Origin: Gelatoporia subvermispora B
Taxonomy: Eukaryota > Basidiomycota > Agaricomycetes > Polyporales > Gelatoporiaceae
Assembly: GCA_000320605.2 (NCBI GenBank)
Contig: KB445801.1
Span: 887,506 to 951,505, forward strand
Reading direction: 5' to 3'
Length of the DNA: 64,000 bases
Shown piece by piece: positions 37,219 through 51,256 of this stretch; positions within the stretch are counted from its first letter, which is position 1, and every line of letters starts with the position of its first letter. Under the pieces are notes generated by a model, which was not told where the DNA came from, did no database searches, and saw only the letters and a program-made list of their open reading frames with translations. A program made the position numbers and the translations under genes.

Positions 37219-39714
37219 ATGGCAGGAAGCGGAGAGAGCAGCGCCGCCTCTCGAGCGAACACTACACCTTCCAAAACGGGCAGCACACCAACTTTGTCAC
37301 CACGTGACGCTACGCGTCTGTCACGGACGCGTTGGGCGCCCACCGCGCGCTGCACGCGGGGTTCACGGTCGTCGAACTGCGCGCCGGGCAGTTGCTTCCG
37401 CCCGACTTCGATCCTACCGCTAGCCAGCTCGTCCTATCCCCGAAGATTACCTCCAAGACCTGACACATATCTTCTTCTGGCTCGAAATTGATCCCCGCAG
37501 AGCGAATATCAATGCTCGCCCCGTCCGTCGAGGCGAGCCGCGCAAAGCGCCTCGAGCGGCAGCAATCGCGTTTCCGTGACCGTGGCGGGTGAGTCCTCGA
37601 GCGCGACCTCTGAGCGACACGTCTATCTAACGTGTGCATGACTGGACATGGGGATGCGTGTGTGATGGCCGTGGCATGCTAGCGTGTTCGTACCGTCCGA
37701 GCGCAACGTGCTCCTGGAGATTCTCCTTGAGAAAGCTCCGACGCACGAGAGCGCTGTGAAAACACGCCGGAAAGACGAGGGTGCCACAGACAATCAGGAT
37801 CTGGGGAAGGACAAGGAGAAGGCTAAGGTGGGCGCCCTCAAGAAACCGAGGCAGTCCCAGGCACAGGCGAGGAGGAAGTCGAAGGCTGCGCTGGAACTGG
37901 AACGCGCGCGGAACGGTGATGCGCAGGCAGGTGAGTATGCCGCGCGTACAATACAATGACAGACAATGGCCCGCCGGCCCGAGGGTAATGTTGACCATCG
38001 CGCACTTGCAGGACCGTCGGACTTGAGCAAGGCACCAAAGGAGGTGAAGAAGGCGCGTGCATCGCGCGCAGGTACGGCAAAGGCTCCCGTCCTCATCGGT
38101 ATGATACTATACAGCCACACTAACCACCGGATTGTCGCTCATTCGTAGTATCAGACGACGAAGACGGCGCGCCCGCGCCACCTGCTACGAAGAAGCCGAC
38201 CAAGAAAGCACAACCCAAAGACAAATGCACCGCCAGTCAGGGTCTCCCATTTCGAACGTATGTTTTCTACACAATTTGCTAACGAACCACACAGATCCAC
38301 CCGGCGCATCGGATCCCGCCCCGAAGAAAGCTCCCGCGCGCAAACGGCCACGTAAAGTCGCGGAGGAAGATGAAGGCGAGTCGGACTTTGAGCAGACGCA
38401 GAAGAAGCGCACGAAGACCGTGAAAGAACCTGCTAAACGTGGGCGGCCGAAGAAGCCTGCTAAGGATGTTGAGATTAATGAAGGAGAGATTGTTGATAAA
38501 CAAGAGGCACGTCCAGTAGCGAACGCTCGAGGACGGCCAAAAGGCAAGGGAAAGGTCACGAAGGCAACTATGCGGGACAACGGTGAGTGTCATGTGTCTA
38601 TGCTGTATATAGGTATTTTATGCGATGTGAAGACCCCCATGCTGATGCTGAAGATGTCGCCCGGCCACGAGCGAGAAAGGCGCCTGCCAAAAAGCTCGAC
38701 AAAGAAAGTGTGCCTCTTCCGGGGGAGGCGGAGGACGAACCCTTGCAAGAACCCGCACCCGTGCAAACCAACCTCTCCGGTAAATCTGCTCGGGCACAGA
38801 AAAGCCAAAGCAGACACCCTCCACGCGACGCCGTAGCACAGGTAGCTGACATCTCCATTGCAGTTACAGGGGAGATCGAGGAACCCGTGAAACGGAAGCC
38901 TGCGCGGAAGAAGCTGCAGGTGCCCGAATCTGACGATGAGGATGAGGATTCGCGGTCGGCTGCAACGGCTAAATCCATGCGGGAGAAAGTGAAGGAAACC
39001 ACACAGGCGGACAGTGCTGATAGCGGGAACCTTGATGTCGGGAAGTCTCGCACTCAAGCGTTGAAGCACAAGCCCGGTGCGGTGCGAACGATCACCAATA
39101 CCAACGCACTCAGTGGCTTGGAAGAGCATATAACGCCTCCGCCGTCTAAGAAGCGACCGAGAGAGACACAGAAGGCGGACGAGGCCGGACCAGACGATGT
39201 CCAACCCGATCCGCCTGCGGACCCACCGCCGAAACGGACACGTACAACGAAGAAAGGCGCCGCAGACAAACTCCAGCAAAAGGACAACAACACCGATACT
39301 TCGAGTGAAACAATTTCACTCGATGAGGCCCCGACCAAGGCCGTTGCGAAAGGCGTGAAGCCCGCGAAGAGGGCTGCAAGCACGCGGACGAGATCTCGGG
39401 GGTGCGTGTCCGATGACGTCGTGGATTTCACTGGTGAGTCCCTTGCTGACTCGTCGCGCGCAGCGAGGATAAAGAGAACCGCCCGCACTCTCAAGTGCCG
39501 ACAAAGACTGCGTCTGGAGACGGGAAGGCCAGCGTGAAGAAGGGCAGCGCGCCGAGATACAAACCAAAGCCCAAGGTGAGCGATCACGCTATTATGGGAC
39601 GAGGTGGGATGCCATGCTGATATATGTGGGACTCTCAAGCCGCGCTTGTCGATGTTCCCTGCGCCGAGGATGGGTGGAGAGGACGAGGATGACCCGCTGG
39701 ACTGTTTGTCCTGA
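37219..39714 (+). CDS. AT-hook, Lys/Glu-rich nuclear protein
   Basis: Not recognised as a named gene. Proposed exons: 37219-37303, 37501-37588, 37683-37930, 38012-38098, 38149-38241, 38295-38582, 38633-39401, 39464-39575, 39640-39714 (614 aa). After a Ser/Thr-rich start comes a basic helix (SRAKRLERQQSRFRDRGGVF) and FVPSERNVLLEILL. The rest is highly charged and low in complexity, with two AT-hook-like cores, KRGRPKKPA and ARGRPKGKGK, several RKxxAKK motifs and a conserved-looking acidic end (DEDDPLDCLS). This suggests a DNA- or chromatin-binding nuclear protein. Two weak points: the first intron is long (197 bp) and its sequence looks coding-like, and the donor after 38241 is poor (GTCTCC). 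The 5' structure could therefore differ. The 62 bp intron at 39402-39463 resolves an apparent frame change near the 3' end. Confidence 0.65.
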
Positions 39715-40198
39715 GGGTGCTCGGAAGTAAATCGAAGGACACGGACTTCTGTTGTACGCATCTGTTCATGACCGTTAGCTGTCGACACGCTCTCGTGCTG
39801 TATATATGGAAGGTAGACGCGACTGGCATCGCCTGTCGGTATTGGAGCTCATGTACCTGGAGTAGATTTGGAGTGATAGCTGTTGATCGACAAGTCCTTC
39901 GTCTTGGCTTCGACAGACGGTTGATGAGGCGTACAATTCGTGCGGTGCAAGAGAGCATCAGCCGCCATAGTGAGATCGGGCGACCTACCCAAGATGACCG
40001 CTCCTCAATGAAAGCACTTAGCATGACCTCAACTATTGTCTTTTCGCTAGATGCCGGGGTTCGTCAATGTCTGCGATGGCGGACTCGCAGCACTGACTTG
40101 AGAGAATACAAGTGTGATATAAGGACTGGATTGCCCAGAGTAAGAAGACATCTAGAGGACACCTGACGCCGCCGGAAGGACCGCATTCTCGTCTCGTC
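39715..40198. other. Convergent intergenic gap (AT-hook / NDUFA6)
   Basis: 484 bp between two converging genes. Nothing beyond likely 3' UTRs is visible. Confidence 0.45.
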
Positions 40199-40664
40199 CT
40201 ATAATTGCATCAGCACTCGTTCGGATGGGGACCAACGGGCAGCCGTACCCTCATAGAACTTCTGCAAGAATGTACGCTGCGGCCGGTGCGGGGCCTCGAG
40301 GAGGATGCCCATGACGTGGTCGGTCTGCTTCCAGCAGTTCATCGTCTCCTGGTACTCCTGGCGGCCCTTAAGGTAGAGCATATCGATCACGCGCTGGTCG
40401 GTCACGTAGCGGTTCGCCTCAAACTTGCGGCGAATGCAGTGCCGCACGTATGCGGGTGAGACGTTCAGCGCGTAGAGGGAGCAGATCTCGGGGGCCTGTA
40501 GGACGTGAGGGCGGGGTCGGTGAGAAGGTTGTCCGCAGTCAATGGGGTAGGGGACGTACGCCGCGGTGCCAGTCACGGTAAAGAGCAAGGACGCGGGAGC
40601 GGGCATCTTGTGTCGATGCGGAGAACTTTGCGGGGCGCGCGAGGCGCGAGGGGATGGTCGACAT
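40199..40664 (-). CDS. Mitochondrial complex I LYR subunit NDUFA6/B14
   Basis: Accessory subunit of respiratory NADH:ubiquinone oxidoreductase, which binds the mitochondrial acyl carrier protein through its LYR motif. Two exons on the minus strand, 40560-40664 and 40199-40495, encode 133 aa. The N-terminus is basic and lacks acidic residues for its first 20 positions (MSTIPSRLARPAKFSAST). The LYR motif appears as VLALYRDWHRG. The C-terminal half shows EICSLYALNVSPAYVRHCIR and TMNCWKQTDHVMGILLE, which fit the B14 family. The length is normal. It is divergent from the PDAP1-like gene across only 211 bp. Confidence 0.88.
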
Positions 40665-40875
40665 GGCGGGGGTCGGGAGGAGTTGGTCGAGTTGGACCGA
40701 ATGCGTCGAATGCGAGCCAGGCGACTCGCTCAGAGCGCCGGCGGCTCCATAGACGCCCATGATTCGGGCGTCTAAGAGTCAGGCTCATCGCTCCGAAAGA
40801 GACAACCTCGTTGCATCCACCTCTCTTTATCGTACTCCCATCTTCCACAACACTCATCCTCATCAAACGATAAAT
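40665..40875. promoter_or_regulatory. Short bidirectional promoter NDUFA6/PDAP1-like
   Basis: Only 211 bp lie between the two start codons, so promoter elements must be shared or interleaved. It contains an interrupted palindrome-like GGCGTCTAAGAG / GACGCCC region around 40751-40778. No clear TATA box is visible. Confidence 0.5.
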
Positions 40876-41858
40876 ATGGCCAGAGGCGGATACAAGCTCA
40901 AGCGCGGTGGTGGCAGGAGGTATGTTCATTGCGCCCCTACGGCCCTCTTAGATGTCGCTCACGTCCGTTCTATTCTAGCTTCAGGTAGGCGGCGATCGCC
41001 TCGGGCCACAGATTTGTCCATCCTGATCTTATCTTCTTTACCCCTCCGTAGCAAACACCTAGTACTCGACGAGAACGGCACAGCCGTATCCCAGGACCGA
41101 TGGTGCGTCCTCTCATCCTCATCCGCCGGAACGCCTTATCTGACTTTACCTCCCGACAGGGCCACCCGAGGAAAGAAGGACGCCGAAGACTCAGAGTCAG
41201 GCTCCGACGAAGAGGAGTCCGAGGAGGAAGAGTCCGAGGAGGAGCCCGCTGCGGGGGCGTCCGCAGCCGGGCAGCCAGAGCTCACCCGCACAGAACGCCG
41301 GGAGCTCAAGAAGAAGAAGGCGCAGGCGAAGCAGGCTGCACTCAAGGAGGAGGACGAGGATGAGGAAGAGGGCGACGACCCGCTGTTGGCGAACCCCAAC
41401 ATCACCGTTGGGAAGAAGATGAACATTGCCGACCTGGGTGCGCCGCGGGAGTTGACCCGCCGTGAGAGGTGCGTGTGCTCGAGATGTGCCGCTGCATATT
41501 CCGGAAATCCTGATCGACATGGATCCGCTGTAGGGAGGAGAAGGAGAAGAAGGACGCAAAGGAGCGGTACTGGAAGGTGCGTCCATTTGGTAGCATCTAA
41601 CTCGAAAACGTTTTTCATCTTGATCACTCTCTTTTCGCAGTTGCACGAGCAGGGAAAGACTGATGAGGCCAAGGCTGATCTTGCCCGCTTGGCTAAGATC
41701 CGCGCAGAGCGCGAGGCGGCTCAGGCCAGGCGCAAGGCCGAGACAGAAGGTATGTTATCAGTAACCACCCTTCTCACCATCTGTTGAATCTCTCCATAGC
41801 CAAGGCGGCAGAAGTCGAGGCCAAGCGCAAGGAGCAAGCCTCCCGCAAGCGCGTATAA
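40876..41858 (+). CDS. PDAP1/PP28-like casein-kinase-substrate phosphoprotein
   Basis: Homologue of the 28 kDa heat- and acid-stable phosphoprotein (PDAP1, PP28 domain), a small acidic/basic helical protein whose fungal role is unclear. Exons: 40876-40919, 40979-40984, 41052-41102, 41160-41468, 41534-41576, 41641-41749, 41800-41858 (206 aa). Exon 2 is a 6 nt microexon (CTTCAG) flanked by TAG and GTAGGC. With it the protein reads RRSFSKHLVLDENG; without it two residues are lost but the frame is kept. The middle is an acidic SGSDEEESEEEE stretch with casein kinase II type sites. The C-terminal part carries the family block NPNITVGKKMNIADL, APRELTRRER and KKDAKERYWKLHEQGKTDEA. Confidence 0.88.
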
Positions 41859-44266
41859 TCGAGTGCCTGGTGCAACCGACAAGCACAAGGGCGATCAGTG
41901 GTTGTAGTCGAAGGTTGTACGTTGTGTCGTGCAAGGGCCGATTTGTATCCAGTACCGCAAATGCGGACAATGTACCAGTGCATCAGTGCTCGTCTCGTGT
42001 TTTCTCTTTCCTGTCGCTCGCATGGATTGATCCTGCTTGGCATGTACTGCCGATTTTGACTAAGCGCGTGCTGCGTGCTTTTTGCTTTTCAACTGTCAGT
42101 GTCTCTACTCCCATCGATCCGATCATCAAGACGGAGTAACCAACATTGCAGTACTTCGTTATGATAGCTATGAGCGGTGAAATTGACCAAGTCTGCTTTG
42201 TGATGCACAGCATGCAACAGCTTGCACGAACGAACTAGACTCATATGCACAAACTCTATCCGTGCCATCTCCCACAGCCAATCACCCCTACCACCATCCG
42301 CCTCATTATGCCACGACACAACGATCACAATAGTGAGCAGGATGTCTCTATTAGAGCAGATCCGAGTACGTCCTTCATACTTCCGAACTTTCCAGCTCTT
42401 TGAATATACATGACAGAGTTTCATCATTATGCTGAATTGCCACTGTCTGAGCGTCGCGCCATCTTGTCTTGCCAGTGCTGAGTCCTGTAATTGTTCGCAC
42501 CAGGACTCGTGGCCGATCCCACAGGAAGACGCATACATCTGGTGCCGTTCAGTAAGTAGAGTCACATTGCTGTTCGCCACGAATCGGCTTGTCCTGCTTG
42601 CGTGGGGGGTAGGGGGGCGGACCGATTGTACATGACGGTCGGGTTGGACAGTCACAGCCAGACTTTGAGAACGCACTCACAGCGGGGTCGGTACATAAGC
42701 TCGCGCCCTCTGTCGGATAGTAATTTGAGCTTCTGAAGCATGGGTCGTTCGGACTGCAAATGTGCATTCGCACAGATATTCCTGAGCATCTGTACGGTCC
42801 TGCGTACTCTGGTGCAGGCAGGTGGCAAGCGCCTTGGGTCGGCGCTCCCCGCCGCTGTCTTTGTGCTGAGTACTGAGAGTATATGTGCAACGACTGTGAG
42901 TCAGATCCCTGCAAACCGTTGAATGTGCTGACACTTGGTGCTGTACAGTATCCGCTCGCTGTGGAAGCGCCGATGACTTCCGAGAGTCCGAGCGGATGTT
43001 GTCTTTTCTTCGAAAATCCTCAAGTCTATAGGATTAGGTTGCTTTCAGTTCGAGAGGTTCGGGGGACCACTGAGCATAGCTATTTATTTGAACAAACAAT
43101 GGCGGATCATGCATGCCATCCGCTCCGTTGCTGCGATCACATTTACGAGTTACCCCACCAATCAGACACTCTCCGATTCGAATACATAATTCTCTTCGCA
43201 AAACGCAAAGCGGTCTGCCGTTTCTTCACCAGATGTCAAAGTGTTTCCGAGGCTGTCACAGACGTGAGATCGTACTACGATCTTGACTCGGAATTGCTAA
43301 AATCAGCCCGTTCAGGCTCCAACATCCAGGCTACATGCGCAGCGGTTCATCGTGATAAGCAGCATAAACATTAGCCTTGGAGGGTGCACAATAAAGATAT
43401 AAAACTAGTAATACTCAATACCACGTTCGTCTCCGTGATACTTTGCCGAAAGTTACCTTCTATGTCATTAACTGATCAAGCCCAGCTTGTCCGAAATTCG
43501 TCTCTAGGGTCGCATGTTCACCGACATATCGCCACAGAGAGCATAATTATAAATCCTCCGAGGCCTGACTCTTAGTCCTCCTAGCCCAAACACTATACAG
43601 TTAAACGCCTCGACTTAGCAGGGAGTCCATCCGAAAAAGGAGACAATGTCCAAATTAACCGCCTCCGAAGCCGCCTGCGACAGTGGGACGATTATGGGGC
43701 CATCTCTGAGGTATATGCGAGTATTGGTAATAATCACAATGCAATAAGGCTTCAGGGCTTGGCAGGATACATAATACACAAGAAAGTTGATCCCCTAATC
43801 TGACTTCCGGCTCCATAGGCCGTGTCCTCCTGATATAACATCGACCGACATCAACAGTATGAGCGAGCGGTATAATATGACCTTTGCTATCACGAACGAC
43901 CTTTCGGCAGCATTATCATACATATATTGACCTTCTTAGCACTTTGCGGCTACTTGAAAAGGTGGCTGCTCTTCCTCCGATAGCACACACCCGCATCGGT
44001 CACCTGTTGGATCCTGTGAGATGCGAATAGGCCGCCTCCTTGGATCGCGACACCACGCTGGGTGCGAAAGCTATTGCAGCAGGATGTGTGCTATCGTACA
44101 CACCCGATCGTACATTGGTAGTCTTGATTGCGCCGTCCCGAGTGTAATCATCAGTATTAGTTGCCATCAATGGATATGCTAAGTCACGGGGTAATTCCAG
44201 AACACCGATGCGCGTGTTTGGCCCAACCGGAGTCTACAAGGGAGCATGTCAAGTTTGGTGGCTATG
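41859..44266. other. Intergenic, including a block shared with 52.6-52.8 kb
   Basis: 2.4 kb. 43225-43720 contains blocks that recur in inverted orientation at 52600-52790 (see the repeat entry). A 163-codon open frame (42883-43374) has no recognisable domain; its 3' part falls in the shared block. 42590-42620 is a purine-rich stretch. No gene is supportable. Confidence 0.45.
43240..43710. repeat. 3'-flanking block duplicated in inverted orientation at 52630-52775
   Basis: Three segments match the reverse complement of 52630-52775 in the same order: TTCCGAGGCTGTCACAGACG (43247-43266) with the following GAGATCGTA, a TTCGTCTC-GTGAT-CTTT segment near 43425, and a run of about 45 nearly identical bases starting TCCGAAGCCGCCTGCGACAG (43666-43710). 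The copy at 52.7 kb is more compact, so insertions or deletions separate the blocks. Each block lies downstream of an intact PPxY-family gene. Confidence 0.75.
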
Positions 44267-45436
44267 CTAGTAGGCCAGGGGAATTCCGCGTACCGAGTGA
44301 GCCTCGTTCGACCGTGTGATTGCGGAAGGCCCGGGGGAGAACGTCGAAGGTACGAGATCTTCGTAAGCCGGAGGTGGAAGGACAGCTGTGTCTGGCGCGT
44401 AATTGTCTGACGGAGGCCGTCGGCTTGAGCTACGAGCCAAGGACAGTTTGCGATCAGCGCACCATGGAATGATTCGACGGAGGGAGTCAAAGCGAGGCGT
44501 CGGACGGTGTTCCCCCTCCAGCGTCGTTTGCGCCAGTAACACAATGCGCCGATGACGGTGATGATGAGGAGACACCCTATGCTTGTCACTGTGGCAACTA
44601 TGACCACGGTCTGTTTGCTCAATTCACTAGAAGCCGTAGCTGCTGCTGCGCTGGATTCGGCGGGTTCTATGCTACTGGCGGAGGGACTTGAGCCATTGGG
44701 TCCAGAGGGTGTGGGCGTAGGACTGGGCGTGGAACTGAGCGCGGAACTGAGCGCGGAACTAGACATGAAAATACTGGACGGATCAATCGAGGCAGATGAC
44801 CTAACATACAATGCAGTGAGCGCAAAGTTGACTATTCTGTAGTACGAACGACATACGTATATATGAGATAGTCAAGGATTACCAGGGAGTTCATGCCATT
44901 GAGAAGCGTGAAGTTGTGCAACTCGTCCGATAGTGAGCCTTGGTTGAACAGTAGGAAATTGTAGGAGTATGTCGAATCAGCACCACCGCTCTCATTAGAA
45001 TCCGTCGAGATACCAGCGGTTCTTTGTCCATCGATCAAGAAAGTCACGTTAAGGGCAGTAGACAATGTAGCTTCGTCGCTTCCAGCAAACGCCAGTACAC
45101 CGTAGACCCATATAGCAGTGCCTTACGTTGTCATTGAGCATCAATTTGCTTATCAGCGGGAAGGCCTGGATACATACCAGGAAACATCACGCTGGCAGAC
45201 ATGCCAGGCTCGTTCGTATCGTGCCATGTTCCGTTATACAATTGGGAAGGGTCTGGTGCCACAAGGCACTCGTTGCACTGAGGCCCCACAACCCAGGAAT
45301 CTGAATAACTGAACTGTTCTCCGGTAACGGGGTCCCCGTAATAGTCGTCGATGGTCACATTATGAAGCGCGGAAAGTGCGGAAGAGAAGTAGAGTGTAGC
45401 AAGCAGAACCAGGACCCAGATAGTAGTGATGGCCAT
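44267..45436 (-). CDS. Single-pass membrane protein of the PPxY family (copy 3, intact)
   Basis: Predicted type I membrane protein of unknown function. Exons on the minus strand: 45178-45436, 44857-45121, 44463-44800, 44267-44406 (333 aa). A signal peptide (IWVLVLLATLYFSSALSA) precedes an ectodomain of about 160 residues: NVTIDDYYGDPVTG, CNEC, NGTWHDTN, TAIWVYGVLA, NVTFLIDG, HNFTLLNGMNSLVILDYL. It has several N-glycosylation sequons. A long Ser/Thr/Pro stalk follows, then one transmembrane helix (VVIVATVTSIGCLLIITVIGAL) and a basic stop-transfer YWRKRRWR. The cytoplasmic tail carries PPPAYE (PPPAY codons 44363-44377), a WW-domain-binding PPxY. The intron positions and phases are identical to copy 4. 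It resembles uncharacterised ectodomain proteins common in agaricomycetes; a sensor or ubiquitin-ligase adaptor role is inference. Confidence 0.85.
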
Positions 45437-48400
<2,964 letters not shown>

Positions 48401-48560
48401 GTTGCTTTGGATGTTGTGACGAGGAGAGGATGAAGGGAAAAAGCGGCGGGGTGAGGGTTTATATGGGGCGATTATCGCTATCTGAGATGCGTCATCTCTG
48501 ATCTTCACTGCCAGATGCGGCACGACGCGCGCTATGACTCGGCGCGGCCTCACTGGGCTG
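48401..48560 (-). promoter_or_regulatory. GAPDH core promoter
   Basis: On the minus strand a TATA-like CATATAAAC lies at about 48455-48463, some 55-60 bp before the ATG at 48400, followed by a pyrimidine-rich stretch typical of strong fungal promoters. Position and composition support it; no start site can be read directly. Confidence 0.55.
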
Positions 48561-51256
48561 CCCCAGGCTCCCGCTCTCCCCTGCCTAAGGCCTTCTCTTG
48601 TGACCGCGATGGAGCCCTGAGGACCCTACCAGCACCAACAGCACATTCGAGACCGTCGAGCCCGCCGTCGACAACGACCACGACGAGGCCAACCTCAAAT
48701 TCGAATCATCGTGTCATGCCACCGTCCCAAGCTCCGACCCAGCTCCCGCTGCGCCCCAAGCTGATGCATCAAGCAAACCGCCCTCATCGACAAGTCGCCC
48801 CGCCCCAGTTGGGACGCAGATTCAGCCGATGTCAGCCCTCCGGTACACTACCGACCAAGGCAGCGACGGGCACGGTGCTGAGCAGACTTGGTCCGCGTAG
48901 TCATCCATTAATCGCTCGCTTTCGGATCTCTTCAATTGCATATCTGACTCTGCGGCCTGATGAGAGCGCACGAGCTCGTGGAACGTGCGTCTGCCCGGAC
49001 CAGTCCTCAATGCTCAGCGCTCAGCGTCTGACCGGGTCGCCCCAGCGTGGTGGTCAGATTCGTATCATCGTCTCGTCCGGCCGTCGTACGTGCGGTACAT
49101 GCTCGGCATACCGCTTTTCGGTGTCACCGCCACTCTTCTATCCGAGCGACGCCCTATCGGAGCTGTCCCGGCCACACGATGGGGCAAGATGAGTGCGTCG
49201 CGATGCCGTTGGATGTGTGCTTCTGTCTTTGTATACCGCGAGAATGCCACGGACCCCGAGTAAGTCGTCGCAAGGCCAGCTCTACCCTATCCATCTCGTC
49301 CGCTTCAGATGCGTCGGCCACTGTCTTGGATGACGAGCGATTATGCGCCCACTTCCGCCTATTTTCGAGCAGAGCAGACGCTCTGGCCTCGCGAAGCAAC
49401 GTTAACGAATATGCTCTTTAGACCGACTCGCAGAAGTTGCAAACCGGACTCAGTACGTGTGCGGATTGCCGGCGCGGGGACGGTAGGAAGCATCGGTATG
49501 CGGAGCCGCGGATCCATGAGCGTTCGTCCCGACAACTGTCAGCAAGACCGAATAGACGGACATAAAGCCCACTTCGGTACCAACAAAGCACTGGGAGCAA
49601 CATGTCCAAAGTGGCGAGTGTATTCTGGATGAGTAAGACGTTCTACGGCGTGTACTGCTGGCACCATTCCACGAAGACCGTGGCTTTGATCCTGGTGTTG
49701 AGACATGTAAGATACACGCGTCTGGGTCTGCAGCTTGCTATATCACGGAGACATGAGGCCTTGAGGATCGGGTGGCTGAACAAGCCATGTCTGAGGTCAT
49801 CTTCATGAGCTCGGGCACCGATTGCGTCAAGTATTCGGCCCTCTCCCGGAATGCGAGTCAGGAATGCTGTGTCCTAGTTTCAACCCAGGACTGATGCAAG
49901 ATCACCGTGAGGCCATGTTGTATAAGCCGCGCGCAAGACCTGCTTCCGCTCCTCGGAGGGCTCAACGACCTCAGGGAAGCTGAATGCGCCAAGATAGTCG
50001 AATTTATGGGACAGCCCCCAGGGTAGCTCTTGTATCACCGCCGACCTTGTAGAACAATTATCGGGGACATGTCTTTGAAGCAATAGCACTCAGTACTCAG
50101 CACCGAGCAGATACAATGAAGGTACATATCCCCACGGGTACAAGATGGAATGCGGTGGAGACTCCGTTAGTTTCGATCACAAGAGTTGTCGACTTGATAT
50201 GCTTGCCTTAATTGTCTAGTAGACTCCCATATAATAGCCAACTTCTTGTTCAGTCTACATATACGCGTGCCGTTCGCGGGTTGTCAATCGAGTTTTGAGT
50301 TTACAACTTTGTGTTGATCTTGTAGACTTCACCGGAATCCACCAGGTGGACATCTACAGTGTCCAGTGTCCACCAACTCCCATACGTATGGCGCCCCTCC
50401 AGACACGTTAAGCCGCCCAAGGTTTCCAGCCTGGTGCGGGATACCTGTCCTCCGTCCTGAAGCTGTATGGCGAGGACCATGGCGCCAACCCTCCGAAAGG
50501 AGGTGTCGGAAATCAAAATACTATATTCCAGGAGACAGATCTTATGGGCGCTTAGGTGTGAGCTTCAGCGCTAAGCGCCCTCCGAGAGTGCCTGAGTCTG
50601 GCCCCTAGAGTAGGTGTCGAAATATCGCAAGAAACCGTAAGAGAATATTGCCCCGGAAGGTATGTAGCAAGTACTTACAGCGTGCCACGTGACACCTGTA
50701 CTTACACCGGAGCTGATCCGAATGATTTCTTACCACCTTACGATCGCAAAATCTGCATCCAAGTGTGTTCAAGATAATCTCTTGCTGCCTCGAACAAGAA
50801 TTATACAGGTACTTCAAGCCCTGGGCTTATGGGCTCGGCCCAGGCTTCCGAAGTTCAAGCTGAGCCTCAACAGTGGGCTTCAAGACGGCAAAGATGGGCC
50901 TGGCTTGTCGAGGGTTTGAGGGCTCGAGGGCTGGGCTCGGGCTCTCAAGATCTCAAGCCCAGCCTGGCACAACACACCCTTGTCACGCCCTCGCTTAGTC
51001 TGTGTATACTGGTACCGGCAATGCTATTCCTGGGACTGCTAGTCTGCCTTTGCGTCATCTCGACATGCACACAACTGTCGCATGAACGCCCGACTGTCAC
51101 TTGTAATAACTCCCATCGCCTTGCAGAACCCTAGTAGCACTCCTTTCTGCGTGTTTACTGCGGGCCTAACTCAAGCAGCCTCGTGCCAGAGGCAGAAGCT
51201 CCTCGTTGTCTGTGTTCCTCGTCCCTGGTTGCCGTCTCTTACAGTAAACAAGCTAG
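48561..51256. other. Intergenic, with an orphan coding-like stretch and a GGGCT-rich tract
   Basis: About 2.7 kb without a supportable gene. 48604-48897 is open for 98 codons on the plus strand with Ser/Pro/Ala-rich, protein-like content (ETVEPAVDNDHDEANLKFES) but no start codon near its beginning; it may be an old exon. 50815-50975 is a low-complexity tract of repeated GGGCT/AGCCC motifs. The last 250 bp before 51257 should include the copy 4 promoter. Confidence 0.4.
50815..50975. repeat. GGGCT/AGCCC-rich low-complexity tract
   Basis: The tract contains many copies of GGGCT, GGGCC and AAGCCC in both orientations (for example GGGCTTATGGGCTCGGCCCA and AGGGCTCGAGGGCTGGGCTC). Self-complementary pieces could fold. 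Nothing similar occurs elsewhere in the window. Confidence 0.7.

Noticed and set aside
39402..39463. Apparent frameshift near the 3' end of the AT-hook gene
   Set aside because: A 62 bp intron with donor GTGCGT and acceptor GCGCAG in the right phase restores the frame, so no mutation is needed.
42883..43374. 163-codon open frame as a gene
   Set aside because: No domain, no splice context, and only its 3' part is shared with the 52.7 kb block in a coding-like way.
48515..49192. 225-codon open frame upstream of GAPDH
   Set aside because: Its composition is Arg/Pro/Ser-rich in the manner of a shadow frame of GC-rich DNA; another frame of the same DNA reads better.
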